64,000 bases of DNA from an uncultured Algibacter sp. (GTDB lineage: Bacteria > Bacteroidota > Bacteroidia > Flavobacteriales > Flavobacteriaceae). The notes under the pieces were generated by a model that ran no database searches, was not told the origin of the DNA, and saw only the letters and a program-made list of their open reading frames with translations. Numbering within the stretch: the first letter of the stretch is position 1; every line of letters begins with the position of its first letter. Positions 9,393 to 17,752 of this stretch are shown piece by piece. The DNA lies in contig CANMQH010000002.1 of the NCBI GenBank assembly GCA_947499935.1, positions 1-64,000 on the forward strand. Reading direction: 5' to 3'. The translations under genes and the position numbers were made by a program.

Positions 9393-9471
9393 GTTGACGA
9401 AATTAACTAAAAAGAAAGTTGTTTACCTATTATTTGATTTATCATTGTTAACTATCCCTTAACAAATGAAC

Positions 9472-9500
9472 TGTTAATAACTTTAAAATATTGTGGATAA
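9472..9500 (-). promoter_or_regulatory. DnaA-box cluster upstream of dnaB
   Basis: On the minus strand, TTATCCACA (9500 down to 9492) is a perfect DnaA-box nonamer. TTATTAACA (9480-9472) differs from TTATTCACA at one base. Both lie 80-108 bp upstream of the dnaB start. Confidence 0.45.
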
Positions 9501-9504
9501 GCAT

Positions 9505-9531
9505 AAAAAAAACCGAAGCGATTAACTTCGG
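9505..9531 (-). terminator. Terminator after accA
   Basis: On the minus strand CCGAAG, a seven-base loop and CTTCGG are followed by eight T. It lies 28 bp past the accA stop. Confidence 0.85.
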
Positions 9532-9559
9532 ATTCTATTATATTAGGATTTTTAAAGTC

Positions 9560-10513
9560 TTAACCTTTATAAACTCCCATTTGACTATATTTTTCCATAC
9601 GTTGTGACACTAAATCTTTTGGTGATAAGTTTTTTAATGCTTCATAAGATTTTGTTATAGAATCGCTAACCGTTTTAAATGTTTTTTCACGATCTCTATG
9701 TGCGCCTCCAAGTGGCTCTTTTATAATTTCGTCAACCAATTTTAATTTTTTCATATCGGTAGCTGTCAATTTTAAGGCTTCGGCAGCTTGCTCTTTATAT
9801 TCCCAACTTCTCCAAAGAATAGAAGAGCACGACTCTGGCGAAATAACAGAGTACCATGTATTTTCTAACATAAGTACCTTATCGCCTACACCTATTCCCA
9901 AGGCTCCACCAGAGGCTCCTTCTCCAATAACTACAGTGATAATGGGTACTTTTAAACGGGTCATTTCTAAAATATTTCTTGCTATGGCCTCACCTTGTCC
10001 TCGTTCTTCTGCCTCTAAGCCTGGATATGCACCAGGCGTATCTAAAAGTGTGACTACAGGAATCCCAAATTTTTCTGCAGATTTCATTAATCGCAATGCT
10101 TTTCTATAACCTTCGGGGTTGGCCATCCCAAAGTTTCTATATTGTCTTGTTTTGGTATTGTATCCTTTTTGTTGGCCAATAAACATAAAGCTTTGGTCTC
10201 CAATTTTACCCAAACCACCAATCATGGCTTTATCATCTTTAAAACTTCTATCTCCATGCAGTTCTAAAAAAGACTCTCCACATATAGCCCCAATATAATC
10301 TAGGGTATATGGTCTATCTGGGTGACGAGATAATTGTACGCGCTGCCAAGGTGATAAATGCTTGTATATGTCTTTTTGGGCTGTTGCTAGTTTTTTTTCA
10401 ATCTGTTGGCAAGTCTCAGTGACATCTACCTCACTCTCTTCTCCAATCACTTTACATTTTAGCAATTGATCTTCGAGTTCTTTTATTGGGAGTTCAAATT
10501 CTAAATATTCCAT
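9560..10513 (-). CDS. accA: Acetyl-CoA carboxylase carboxyltransferase, alpha subunit
   Basis: AccA and AccD together transfer the carboxyl group from carboxybiotin to acetyl-CoA, giving malonyl-CoA for fatty-acid synthesis in the cytoplasm. The 317-aa protein has the normal length. The N-terminus has [16 protein letters not shown]. The crotonase-like core has [42 protein letters not shown] and [15 protein letters not shown], and [12 protein letters not shown] forms the acyl-CoA site region. The gene is monocistronic with its own -7 element and terminator. Confidence 0.97.
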   Translation of the reverse strand: MEYLEFELPIKELEDQLLKCKVIGEESEVDVTETCQQIEKKLATAQKDIYKHLSPWQRVQLSRHPDRPYTLDYIGAICGESFLELHGDRSFKDDKAMIGGLGKIGDQSFMFIGQQKGYNTKTRQYRNFGMANPEGYRKALRLMKSAEKFGIPVVTLLDTPGAYPGLEAEERGQGEAIARNILEMTRLKVPIITVVIGEGASGGALGIGVGDKVLMLENTWYSVISPESCSSILWRSWEYKEQAAEALKLTATDMKKLKLVDEIIKEPLGGAHRDREKTFKTVSDSITKSYEALKNLSPKDLVSQRMEKYSQMGVYKG

Positions 10514-10550
10514 AAGAATTCTATTTTTGACTATTAAATAAGTTAGTCAA

Positions 10551-10558
10551 CAAATATA
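10551..10558 (-). promoter_or_regulatory. -7 promoter element of accA
   Basis: The minus strand reads TATATTTG, a perfect TAnnTTTG match, about 38 bp upstream of the accA start. No convincing -33 TTG is seen at the ideal spacing. Confidence 0.45.
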
Positions 10559-10580
10559 AAAACTTTAATTATGTTTACCC

Positions 10581-11477
10581 TCAAGTAGACGCTCTTTTTA
10601 ATTTTCTACTATGTTTTAATATGGCGTTTAAAACTACGATAGCAATTATAATTATGGCTCCATAGTAGAATGATGCTGTCATTTTTTCTTTTTCAGGAAA
10701 TAAAATTATAGCCATTACTATACCATAAACTGGTTCTAAATTATAGGTTAACACAACCGTATAAGGACTTATTACTTTCATAACATACACTGAAGCTATA
10801 AAAGCGTATGCTGTACAAATAGATGCCAGTATAAAAAGATAAAAAAAATCGATTTTACTTATACTGAAAAAATCGACTGAAAAGCCATCACCAAAACATA
10901 ACATATATAATGATATGAATAATACACCACTTACAAATTCGTAAAACGATATTACTGTTGCCGTGTGACGCTTTAAATAACTACCATTTAAAACCGCAAA
11001 TAATGATGACAAAAATGCTGAAGAAATACCTAAAAGTATGCCTGTTAAATACTTTATCTGGCTTTGCGTAATAACACACACGCCTACAATAACGATAATT
11101 CCAAAAAGAATTTCATACCATACTATATTTCGTTTATAAATAATGGGTTCTATAAAAGAAGCAAAAAATGCGCCTGTAGAAAACATCGCTAAAGTTATAG
11201 ATATGTTTGATGCATCTATCGCTCCAAAAAAAGTAATCCAATGTAAGGCAATAATAACACCAGCAACACTAAGCTTGAGGAGTGCTTTTAAATTAATTTT
11301 TAATTTAACTCTAGAAATTTTAACATAAGCAAATATTATAATCGTTGCAATGGCCATCCTGTACCAAACCAAAGCTACTGCCTTTATAGTAATTAATTCT
11401 CCTAAAATAGCTGTAAAACCAGCAATAAACACCAAGAAATGCAGGTGTAGTTGATTTTTTAACTTAGCGCTTGGCAT
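10581..11477 (-). CDS. EamA-family (DMT superfamily) inner-membrane transporter
   Basis: This 298-aa protein has ten predicted membrane segments arranged as two EamA repeats, typical of drug/metabolite exporters. The hydrophobic blocks begin with FLVFIAGFTAILGELI and end with YYGAIIIIAIVVLNAIL. The start ATG overlaps the preceding LptF/LptG reading frame by 14 bp, so translation is probably coupled. The cargo cannot be predicted. No EamA member has an established role in lipopolysaccharide export, so the coupling may be only organisational. Confidence 0.85.
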   Translation of the reverse strand: MPSAKLKNQLHLHFLVFIAGFTAILGELITIKAVALVWYRMAIATIIIFAYVKISRVKLKINLKALLKLSVAGVIIALHWITFFGAIDASNISITLAMFSTGAFFASFIEPIIYKRNIVWYEILFGIIVIVGVCVITQSQIKYLTGILLGISSAFLSSLFAVLNGSYLKRHTATVISFYEFVSGVLFISLYMLCFGDGFSVDFFSISKIDFFYLFILASICTAYAFIASVYVMKVISPYTVVLTYNLEPVYGIVMAIILFPEKEKMTASFYYGAIIIIAIVVLNAILKHSRKLKRAST

Positions 11478-12540
11478 TGTATAACAAATATATTGCTAAG
11501 ACACCAAATAGAATATTTGGAAACCAAACCGCTATTAATGGTGAAAAATCTGATTGCTCTGCCATAACTCCAAATATTTTATCGAAGAATACAAAAACCA
11601 TGGCTATACATATACCTAGAGCTAAATTAATACCCATACCACCACGTCTTTTCTTAGCCGAAACTGCTAAGGCTATTATCGTTAAAATAAAAACAGATGC
11701 TGGTAAACTCCATTTTCTATATAATACCAATTTAAAACGACCAACATTAGATGAGCCTCTTGATTCCTCTTTAGCTATAAACTCTTTTAATTCGCCATAC
11801 ATCTTAGTTTCTGCAGCGTATATAACAGGTATTAAATCATCTACATCAAAAGAAAAAATAGTGTCTTTTTTTCTGGCTATTTCTAACACATCTTCATTTT
11901 TACCAATATCACGCTTTACGTAATTGGTTAATCTATAAAGTGTATCTTCTTCAATAAATCTAATTTTGCTTGCTGTAATTTTATACTTAAGTTCATTATC
12001 TTCAAAATGTTCTAAAGTAAAATTATCTCCAGAATTGTTTTTAACATCAAAACGACTTACGTATATAATATCATTATCATTTATTTGCCTAAAAACGTTG
12101 GTATTATCAACCGCGCTTCTCCCTTTTTTTAAATACTTATAGCTAAAATCGTTAAACCCCTTACTGGCTTTTGGCGCCATAAACAACCCAAGTATAATGG
12201 ATAAAATAGCAACTATAGTAGCCCCAATCATGTACGGTCTTAAAAACCTACTAAATGATACTCCAGAACTTAAAAATGCGACAATCTCAGTATTATTAGC
12301 TAGCTTAGACGTAAACCATATCACCGATAAAAACAAAAACAACGGAAATAATAAGTGAGCAAAATAGATTGTAAAATCAAACAGATATATAAGCACCGCA
12401 TTGAGAGGCACATCATTATCTAAAATTTTACCTATTTTTTCAGCTAAATGCACTGTTATACCAATAGGAATAAAGAGCAGCAACATCATAAAAAATGTTA
12501 GCAAATAACGCTTTAGTATGTACCAATCTAAAATCTTCAT
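11464..12540 (-). CDS. LptF/LptG-family permease
   Basis: LptF and LptG form the inner-membrane part of the ABC machine that extracts lipopolysaccharide and feeds it to the periplasmic bridge. This 358-aa protein has the family layout. The N-terminal membrane segments begin DWYILKRYLLTFFMMLLLF. A periplasmic beta-jellyroll domain spans about residues 130-265. The C-terminal membrane segments include ALAVSAKKRRGGMGINLALG. Flavobacteria usually carry LptF and LptG homologues at separate sites, and I cannot tell which this is. It lies 55 bp downstream of tgt in the same direction, so the two are probably co-transcribed. Confidence 0.88.
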   Translation of the reverse strand: MKILDWYILKRYLLTFFMMLLLFIPIGITVHLAEKIGKILDNDVPLNAVLIYLFDFTIYFAHLLFPLFLFLSVIWFTSKLANNTEIVAFLSSGVSFSRFLRPYMIGATIVAILSIILGLFMAPKASKGFNDFSYKYLKKGRSAVDNTNVFRQINDNDIIYVSRFDVKNNSGDNFTLEHFEDNELKYKITASKIRFIEEDTLYRLTNYVKRDIGKNEDVLEIARKKDTIFSFDVDDLIPVIYAAETKMYGELKEFIAKEESRGSSNVGRFKLVLYRKWSLPASVFILTIIALAVSAKKRRGGMGINLALGICIAMVFVFFDKIFGVMAEQSDFSPLIAVWFPNILFGVLAIYLLYNAKR

Positions 12541-12595
12541 ATAGCCTTTCTGGGTTTCTGAAAAATTGAGGTTATTATATCATCATTTTAATTTA

Positions 12596-13726
12596 CTACA
12601 AACGATTATTCATTTGCTTTACCATCTTCTCTTTCCAAACATTAAAATCTCCTGCTAATATATGTTTTCTGGCTTCGCGAACCAACCATAAGTAAAATCC
12701 TAAATTATGAATGGTTGCTATCTGTTTACCTAACAACTCATTAACGGTAAACAAATGTCTTAAATACGCCTTACTATATTCGGTATCTACAAAAGTTATA
12801 CCCATTTCGTCTACTGGCGAAAAATCATCAGCCCATTTTAAATTTTTAATATTAATTGAACCAAACGCTGTAAACAACATGCCATTTCTAGCATTTCGTG
12901 TTGGCATAACACAATCAAACATATCTACACCTAACGCTATATTTTCTAAAATATTGATAGGTGTACCAACGCCCATTAAATAACGTGGTTTGTCTTCTGG
13001 TAAAATACTACAAACCACATCGGTCATGGCATACATTTCTTCGGCTGGCTCTCCAACCGAAAGACCGCCTATGGCATTACCAACAGCGCCTGCGTTGGCT
13101 ATATATTCTGCAGATTGCTTACGTAAATCTTTATAAGTACTCCCTTGTACAATTGGAAAAAAAGCTTGATTATAATCGTACTTTAAAGGTGTTTTTTCTA
13201 AATGATTAATGCATCTATCCAACCAACGATGTGTCATGTGCATAGAACGTTTTGCATAATTATAATCGCATGGATAAGGTGTACACTCATCAAACGCCAT
13301 AATAATGTCTGCGCCTATGCTTCTTTGTATTTCCATAACATTTTCTGGTGTAAATGTATGGTAACTACCATCTATATGAGATTTAAATTTAACACCTTCT
13401 TCTTTAATTTTTCTATTTGCAGAAAGCGAATAAACTTGATAACCTCCAGAATCTGTTAAGAGATTTCTATCCCAATTCATAAATTTATGAAGCCCACCAG
13501 CTTTTTCAATAATTTTTGTTTGAGGTCTTAAGTATAAATGATACGTATTTCCCAAAATTATATCTGGGTTAATATCATCCTTAAGTTCTCTTTGGTGTAC
13601 GCCCTTAACTGTAGCCACAGTACCTACAGGCATAAATATGGGAGTTTCTATTACGCCATGATCTGTTGTTATTTTACCAGCTCTAGCTTTACTTTGTGGG
13701 TCTTTTGCTTTTAACTCAAACTTCAT
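12596..13726 (-). CDS. tgt: tRNA-guanine transglycosylase (queuine tRNA-ribosyltransferase)
   Basis: Tgt swaps guanine-34 of tRNA-Asp, -Asn, -His and -Tyr for preQ1, en route to queuosine. The 376-aa protein shows the TIM-barrel blocks: GVIETPIFMPVGT, ILGNTYHLYLRP, LLTDSGGYQVYS, MAFDECTPYP, and DMFDCVMPTRNARNG with the Asp nucleophile. The usual CxCxxC zinc cluster that follows is absent. The corresponding segment reads SPVDEMGITFVDTEYSKAYL, with no cysteines, although the downstream RHLF histidine remains. I recall the same loss in other Flavobacteriaceae, so this is probably a clade trait and not a defect. It heads the tgt-lptF/G-eamA transcript. Confidence 0.95.
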   Translation of the reverse strand: MKFELKAKDPQSKARAGKITTDHGVIETPIFMPVGTVATVKGVHQRELKDDINPDIILGNTYHLYLRPQTKIIEKAGGLHKFMNWDRNLLTDSGGYQVYSLSANRKIKEEGVKFKSHIDGSYHTFTPENVMEIQRSIGADIIMAFDECTPYPCDYNYAKRSMHMTHRWLDRCINHLEKTPLKYDYNQAFFPIVQGSTYKDLRKQSAEYIANAGAVGNAIGGLSVGEPAEEMYAMTDVVCSILPEDKPRYLMGVGTPINILENIALGVDMFDCVMPTRNARNGMLFTAFGSINIKNLKWADDFSPVDEMGITFVDTEYSKAYLRHLFTVNELLGKQIATIHNLGFYLWLVREARKHILAGDFNVWKEKMVKQMNNRL

Positions 13727-13746
13727 TTGTATACCTATATATATGG

Positions 13747-13754
13747 CAAAGATA
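13747..13754 (-). promoter_or_regulatory. -7 promoter element of tgt
   Basis: The minus strand reads TATCTTTG, a perfect TAnnTTTG match, 21 bp upstream of the tgt start. No -33 TTG is seen at 19-21 bp. Confidence 0.4.
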
Positions 13755-13850
13755 ATTAACTGAAAAATGATAACTATTGTATTGAAAAGAAAATAATAAG
13801 CTTTTGGCAGCGTTTTTGATAGTATAATTCAAATCTAAAAAACGAATATT

Positions 13851-14438
13851 ATGAAACATCCATTTTTTATTTTATTGATTGTCATTGCTACGTCATCGGT
13901 AGCTATGGCACAAACAGCACAAGGTATTGGTATTAAAGCAGGGCTAAATTACAATGCTAATGGCGATTATTTTGAGTCGATATCATCCAACGCAGAAAAC
14001 CCTGATAGAAATGTTGGTTACCATATTGGCCTATTTGGTAAAATTGGTGAAGACCTTTATTTTAAACCAGAATTGGTTTATACCAGCACCAAAAGTGATT
14101 ACAGAGATGATACATTTAGTATGCAAAAACTTGATGCGCCATTATTAGTTGGTATAAAAGTGTTTGGTCCTATTAGTGTTTTTGGAGGACCATCTTTACA
14201 ATATATCTTAGATACAGAGTTTGAAGGCGTAAATGTTGATGATATTGAAAACGACTTTTCTGTAGGGCTTAACTTTGGTATTGGTTTAAACTTTAATAAA
14301 CTTGGTATTGACTTAAGATATGAACGTGGTTTTAGTGATAATGAAGCTACTTTTATAAACAGAAATATTGTAAACACACAAAGTCGATTGGATACAAGAC
14401 CTGATCAGCTTATTTTGAGTTTATCACTTATTTTATAG
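13851..14438 (+). CDS. Outer-membrane beta-barrel protein, porin family
   Basis: This 195-aa protein has a signal peptide (MKHPFFILLIVIATSSVAMA, cleavage about residue 20). The mature part is made of alternating hydrophobic/polar strands: GIGIKAGLNYNANGDYF, VGYHIGLFGKIGEDLYFKPE, ISVFGGPSLQYILD, VGLNFGIGLNFNKLGIDLRYERG. It ends in the barrel closure LILSLSLIL. This is the OMP_b-brl_2 type widely found in Bacteroidota. No ligand is known. It is transcribed alone, divergently from tgt, and ends at a bidirectional terminator. Confidence 0.82.
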   Translation: MKHPFFILLIVIATSSVAMAQTAQGIGIKAGLNYNANGDYFESISSNAENPDRNVGYHIGLFGKIGEDLYFKPELVYTSTKSDYRDDTFSMQKLDAPLLVGIKVFGPISVFGGPSLQYILDTEFEGVNVDDIENDFSVGLNFGIGLNFNKLGIDLRYERGFSDNEATFINRNIVNTQSRLDTRPDQLILSLSLIL

Positions 14439-14453
14439 ATTCTATTTTATTTA

Positions 14454-14497
14454 TAAAAAAAGCATCCATAAGTATAATACTTACGGATGCTTTTTTA
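14454..14497. terminator. Bidirectional terminator between two convergent genes
   Basis: An A-rich flank, GCATCC (14462-14467), a further AAGTA/TACTT stem and GGATGC (14484-14489) are followed by a T-run. It serves the barrel gene on the plus strand and the FKBP gene on the minus strand. Confidence 0.85.
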
Positions 14498-14516
14498 TTA
14501 TTTAATTGTTCTATAA

Positions 14517-15581
14517 TTAATTAGCGTCTAAATAGTCTGGTGTACCATCATTATCAGTATCTGTGAATGTTATTATGGTACCAACATAAGACATCATTCC
14601 TGTATTTTGATTTCTTTTGATATTGATTTTTTCTAAGAGTACCTGATTATCTTCTAACTCAACTTCTAACACCTCTTCTCTGGTATTTTCTTCTATGGTT
14701 GTGATTTCAATCTCATTTCTTGTAGCAACGCCATCATTATCATCATCTGGATCTAAAAAATTAACTAAATTATCACCATCTGTGTTTACTGATGCTAATC
14801 TTTCAATGGTTGTAAATCTATTTTCATTCTCATCTAAACCATCAATATATGAAGGAATACCATCGTTATCATGGTCACTCTCAAAATACTGTAAAAGTTC
14901 AAATTCAAAAATTAATGGCGCATAAATTCTAATACCATTTGGAGGGGCATTAAAGTACCCCAAACCTGATGGCAAAAACATGATACCAATGCCTGGTTTT
15001 ATATATTCAAGGCTACCATCGGTATTTTCAATAAAACTTTCGGCTGTATTAAATTGAGGAAAAACATTTCTCCAACCTTCAATTAGGTTTATTAATTCAA
15101 AATTAATTGGAAGTAAATTATTATTACCATCAAAAACAGTATCATCAAGATAATACCCTTCATAAGTCATTCGTATATTATCTGTAAACGTGGGTGAATC
15201 TATTAAATCGTCATTTTCGGCACCGCCTCCTTGATTTAATCTTAGTATATAATATTCGTAATCTGTTTCAAAAGAGACTGTAGTTTTAGTCTCCACAGCA
15301 TCAAATAAAAGCGTATTACCGCTAGGCACAGCGGCTCCTTTTTCTATTTCTGTTATTATTAAATCTTTTATACTTGGGTTTGTATTAGAACCATCAAAAG
15401 CACTAGAATTATAGTAATGCGTTTCTAGATATTTAACTATTGAGTCATTATCGGCAAGTTGTTGTATGCCACGATCTCTGGGTGGTTCAGCGGTGAGATT
15501 AAATCCATCATCATCATTTTTACAAGATATGATACTGATAATTAAAATTAAAATGAATAAAGTAACTTTTCCTTTTGTCAT
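14517..15581 (-). CDS. FKBP-type peptidyl-prolyl isomerase lipoprotein with Ca-binding repeats
   Basis: This 354-aa lipoprotein has lipobox ISIISC at about residue 20. The central part (about 130-235) resembles an FKBP fold: VSFETDYEYYILRLNQGGG, then IRMTYEGYYLDDTVFDG, and PPNGIRIYAPLIFEFELLQY, which parallels the FKBP strand ending ..LIFEVELL. The C-terminal third carries thrombospondin type 3-like Asp-rich motifs: DHDNDGIPSYIDG, NTDGDNLVNFLDPDDDNDG and DTDNDGTPDYLD, which would bind calcium. It is probably an outer-membrane-anchored periplasmic or surface foldase. Related lipoproteins occur among gliding and secretion accessory proteins, but a direct role here is inference. Confidence 0.8.
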   Translation of the reverse strand: MTKGKVTLFILILIISIISCKNDDDGFNLTAEPPRDRGIQQLADNDSIVKYLETHYYNSSAFDGSNTNPSIKDLIITEIEKGAAVPSGNTLLFDAVETKTTVSFETDYEYYILRLNQGGGAENDDLIDSPTFTDNIRMTYEGYYLDDTVFDGNNNLLPINFELINLIEGWRNVFPQFNTAESFIENTDGSLEYIKPGIGIMFLPSGLGYFNAPPNGIRIYAPLIFEFELLQYFESDHDNDGIPSYIDGLDENENRFTTIERLASVNTDGDNLVNFLDPDDDNDGVATRNEIEITTIEENTREEVLEVELEDNQVLLEKINIKRNQNTGMMSYVGTIITFTDTDNDGTPDYLDAN

Positions 15582-15588
15582 TATTGCT

Positions 15589-15596
15589 TATTTTTG
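15589..15596 (+). promoter_or_regulatory. -7-like element upstream of the S4-domain gene
   Basis: TATTTTTG matches TAnnTTTG and lies 69 bp upstream of the ATG at 15665. No -33 TTG is found at the right spacing, so support is modest. Confidence 0.3.
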
Positions 15597-15664
15597 AGGT
15601 GGCAAGATACAATTTTAATGCAATCTTGTGCAAAAACATTAACGTAGATTTAGTAAGATTTTGT

Positions 15665-16045
15665 ATGCGTGTAGACAAATATTTATGGTGTGTTAGGTAT
15701 TATAAAACAAGAACGCTTGCTACAACAGCTTGCAAGAAAGGCCAAGTTCGTGTAAACAAAGATATTGTAAAACCTAGTAGAGACGTTTATCCTTTGGATG
15801 TTGTAGAACTACGAAAAAACCAAATAAATTACAGGTTAACCGTTAATGATATACCAGAAAGCAGAGTTGGCGCCAAATTAACCGATATTTATAGAACTGA
15901 TACAACTCCAAAAGAACAATTTGAAGCTCAAGAGCTTTTAAAATACTCTAAAGATTATTACAGAAAAAAAGGTGTAGGTCGGCCAACTAAAAAAGATAGA
16001 CGAGATATTGATGATTTTACAGATGACACCAATATTGATGAATAG
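15665..16045 (+). CDS. RNA-binding S4-domain protein (Hsp15-like)
   Basis: This 126-aa basic protein has an S4 RNA-binding fold at its N-terminus. MRVDKYLWCVRYYKTRTLAT followed by KKGQVRVN corresponds to the alpha-L motif of Hsp15/HslR, which binds free 50S subunits still carrying nascent chains. The C-terminal tail is charged (KKGVGRPTKKDRRDIDDF). I start at ATG 15665 because the S4 domain begins there. The upstream in-frame ATG at 15575 would add 30 residues without similarity to the family and overlap the divergent FKBP gene. Confidence 0.88.
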   Translation: MRVDKYLWCVRYYKTRTLATTACKKGQVRVNKDIVKPSRDVYPLDVVELRKNQINYRLTVNDIPESRVGAKLTDIYRTDTTPKEQFEAQELLKYSKDYYRKKGVGRPTKKDRRDIDDFTDDTNIDE

Positions 16046-16077
16046 AACCGCTTTTAAATGCTCTATAAGAGTTTAAA

Positions 16078-16085
16078 TAAGTTTG
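16078..16085 (+). promoter_or_regulatory. -7-like element upstream of the phosphoribosyltransferase gene
   Basis: TAAGTTTG matches TAnnTTTG 52 bp upstream of the ATG at 16137. No proper -33 box is seen. Confidence 0.3.
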
Positions 16086-16136
16086 CCATAATTATCAACA
16101 TAAATAACTATTACAATACAATAAACTGTTAGGCAT

Positions 16137-16643
16137 ATGATGACCGTAAAAAACAATGTAATACTAGATCACAATCAAATAAACCAAAAGATTAGACGCA
16201 TCGCTTTTCAAATATACGAAGCTAACGTTAATGAAAAGGAAGTTGTACTTGCTGGTGTAGATAAGAACGGCTATATTTTTGCGAAAAAGTTAAAAACGGT
16301 GCTTCAAAAAATATCTGAAATTAATCCTGTACTTTGTAAAGTGAGTATTGATAAGAAAAACCCTTGGCTAGAGATTAAAACGTCTATCTCAGAGGATGAT
16401 TACAAAAATAAATCTATCATACTGGTTGATGATGTTCTAAACTCTGGAACTACACTAATTTATGGTGTTAAGCATTTTTTAAATGTGCCTTTAAAACAAT
16501 TTAAAACTGCTGTTTTAGTAAATAGAAATCATAAAAAATATCCTGTAAAAGCAGATTTTAAAGGTATTTCTTTATCTACATCTTTACATGAGCATGTTAA
16601 TGTGGTTTTAGAAGGAAAAACATATAAAGCTGTTCTAGAATAA
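16137..16643 (+). CDS. Type I phosphoribosyltransferase-family protein
   Basis: This 168-aa cytoplasmic protein carries the PRPP-binding loop SIILVDDVLNSGTTLIYG (two acidic residues followed by the phosphate loop), and a flexible-loop region around KTSISEDDY. The layout resembles PyrR-type uracil phosphoribosyltransferases and other small PRTases that Bacteroidota encode next to shikimate kinase. The substrate base is not evident. It ends convergently with aroK, overlapping by 9 bp. The second Met (16140) is an equally possible start. Confidence 0.82.
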   Translation: MMTVKNNVILDHNQINQKIRRIAFQIYEANVNEKEVVLAGVDKNGYIFAKKLKTVLQKISEINPVLCKVSIDKKNPWLEIKTSISEDDYKNKSIILVDDVLNSGTTLIYGVKHFLNVPLKQFKTAVLVNRNHKKYPVKADFKGISLSTSLHEHVNVVLEGKTYKAVLE

Positions 16644-17156
16644 CTCTAGAATAATATCTTCTACAATATCGTCTTTAGTTTTACCATCTATAGTAACCTT
16701 AATTTGTGCTTGGTTATAAAACGATAAACGCTCAAATAAATGTTTACCAATAAACTCAGTCATATCTTCAATAGTTTCAATATGCGAAATTAATGGACGT
16801 TTAGCCTTTTTTAATATAAGCTTATTGGCTAGCGTTGTTATCGATGCCTTTAAATAGATACTTTTAACATTTTGCCTCCCAGTAAGCAACTCCATATTAC
16901 CACTAAAGCAAGGTGTACCTCCTCCAACAGCCAATACAATATCTTTATCGCTTTGTACCAAACCCTTTAGATGTATTGATTCTTGTTTCCTAAAATAAAT
17001 TTCTCCTTTGTCTTTAAAAATATTAGAAACAGACAATCCTTCTTTATCTTCTATATAATCATCTAAATCTATAAAATTATACTTCAATTTAGTTGCTAAT
17101 TTCTTACCTAAAGACGTCTTTCCAGAGGCCATATACCCAATTAATACAATGATCAT
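16635..17156 (-). CDS. aroK: Shikimate kinase
   Basis: AroK phosphorylates shikimate to shikimate 3-phosphate in aromatic amino-acid synthesis. The 173-aa protein has the usual size. Walker A is GYMASGKTSLGKKLA (Lys/Thr for ATP and Mg). The shikimate-binding Asp is in FIDLDDYIE, the Arg in IYFRKQE, and the glycine motif is VGGGTPCF. The lid region KKAKRPLI carries the lid Arg. The 3' end overlaps the convergent phosphoribosyltransferase gene. Confidence 0.95.
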   Translation of the reverse strand: MIIVLIGYMASGKTSLGKKLATKLKYNFIDLDDYIEDKEGLSVSNIFKDKGEIYFRKQESIHLKGLVQSDKDIVLAVGGGTPCFSGNMELLTGRQNVKSIYLKASITTLANKLILKKAKRPLISHIETIEDMTEFIGKHLFERLSFYNQAQIKVTIDGKTKDDIVEDIILELF

Positions 17157-17232
17157 TTTTACGCTATAAATTGATTATTAAAAACATACGTTTTACTGAT
17201 GCAAAAAAACAAAAATTTATTTAAAAAAAATA

Positions 17233-17262
17233 TTGTTTTATTAATTAAACATTATATATTTG
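17233..17262 (+). promoter_or_regulatory. Promoter of tRNA-Lys
   Basis: TTG (17233-17235), a 19-bp spacer and TATATTTG (17255-17262) form a textbook Bacteroidota promoter. The start site would lie about 30 bp before the tRNA. Confidence 0.75.
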
Positions 17263-17302
17263 CACCCGCTAACAACAACTATGTTAGTTAAATTAAAACA
17301 AT

Positions 17303-17375
17303 GACCTGGTAGCTCAGTTGGTAGAGCATCTCCCTTTTAAGGAGAGGGTCCTGGGTTCGAGCCCCAGCCCGGTCA
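17303..17375 (+). tRNA. tRNA-Lys (anticodon TTT)
   Basis: A 73-nt cloverleaf with anticodon stem TCTCC/GGAGA, loop CTTTTAA (anticodon TTT), T arm CTGGG-TTCGAGC-CCCAG and discriminator A. The CCA end is not encoded. The acceptor stem pairs GACCTGG with CCCGGTC except for a T5-C68 mismatch, which is unusual. The gene has its own promoter and terminator and marks the left border of the polysaccharide locus. Confidence 0.95.
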
Positions 17376-17382
17376 CAAATTT

Positions 17383-17416
17383 AAAAAGCCTGAAAAATAT
17401 TTTTCAGGCTTTTTAT
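17383..17416 (+). terminator. Terminator after tRNA-Lys
   Basis: A perfect palindrome built on GCCTGAAAAAT and its complement, flanked by five A and five T, forms a strong hairpin directly after the tRNA. Confidence 0.9.
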
Positions 17417-17656
17417 TTACACACAAATTAAGTTTTTAGAAATCAAGGATGAATCAAGACTAATGTTGTGCCTAAACAAAAAAACTACATTCAGCCCCTC
17501 TCTAATTCCGCTCTAAAAGCTTTAATCATTGCATGAAAAGATATTTTACCGCAAATACGTTATTTCGATTAACATGATGCCTTAAAATAAGAGTAAAATC
17601 TTTAAAAAAAGCAACGTAAGTTGACAACTTAAATATATCTTCTAAAATCATTAAAC
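17417..17656. other. Spacer between tRNA-Lys and the polysaccharide locus
   Basis: These 240 bp are AT-rich without a credible gene, promoter consensus or repeat. I see no integrase remnant and no copy of the tRNA-Lys 3' end. Confidence 0.5.
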
Positions 17657-17691
17657 AAAAAGCTCAAGATTAAATTTAATCTTGAGCTTTT
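17657..17691 (-). terminator. Terminator after the GH82 gene
   Basis: A 34-bp perfect palindrome centred at 17674/17675 (AGCTCAAGATTAAA and its complement), followed on the minus strand by TTTTTG. It lies about 62 bp past the GH82 stop codon. Confidence 0.85.
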
Positions 17692-17752
17692 AAAATAAAA
17701 AAGTATATATACTAATAACGATTCAATGCTATTTCGTAATTAATATTTTAGT

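Noticed and set aside
17376..17752. Possible integrated island with an integrase next to tRNA-Lys
   Set aside because: No integrase, transposase or duplicated tRNA end can be found in this gap or at the other border.
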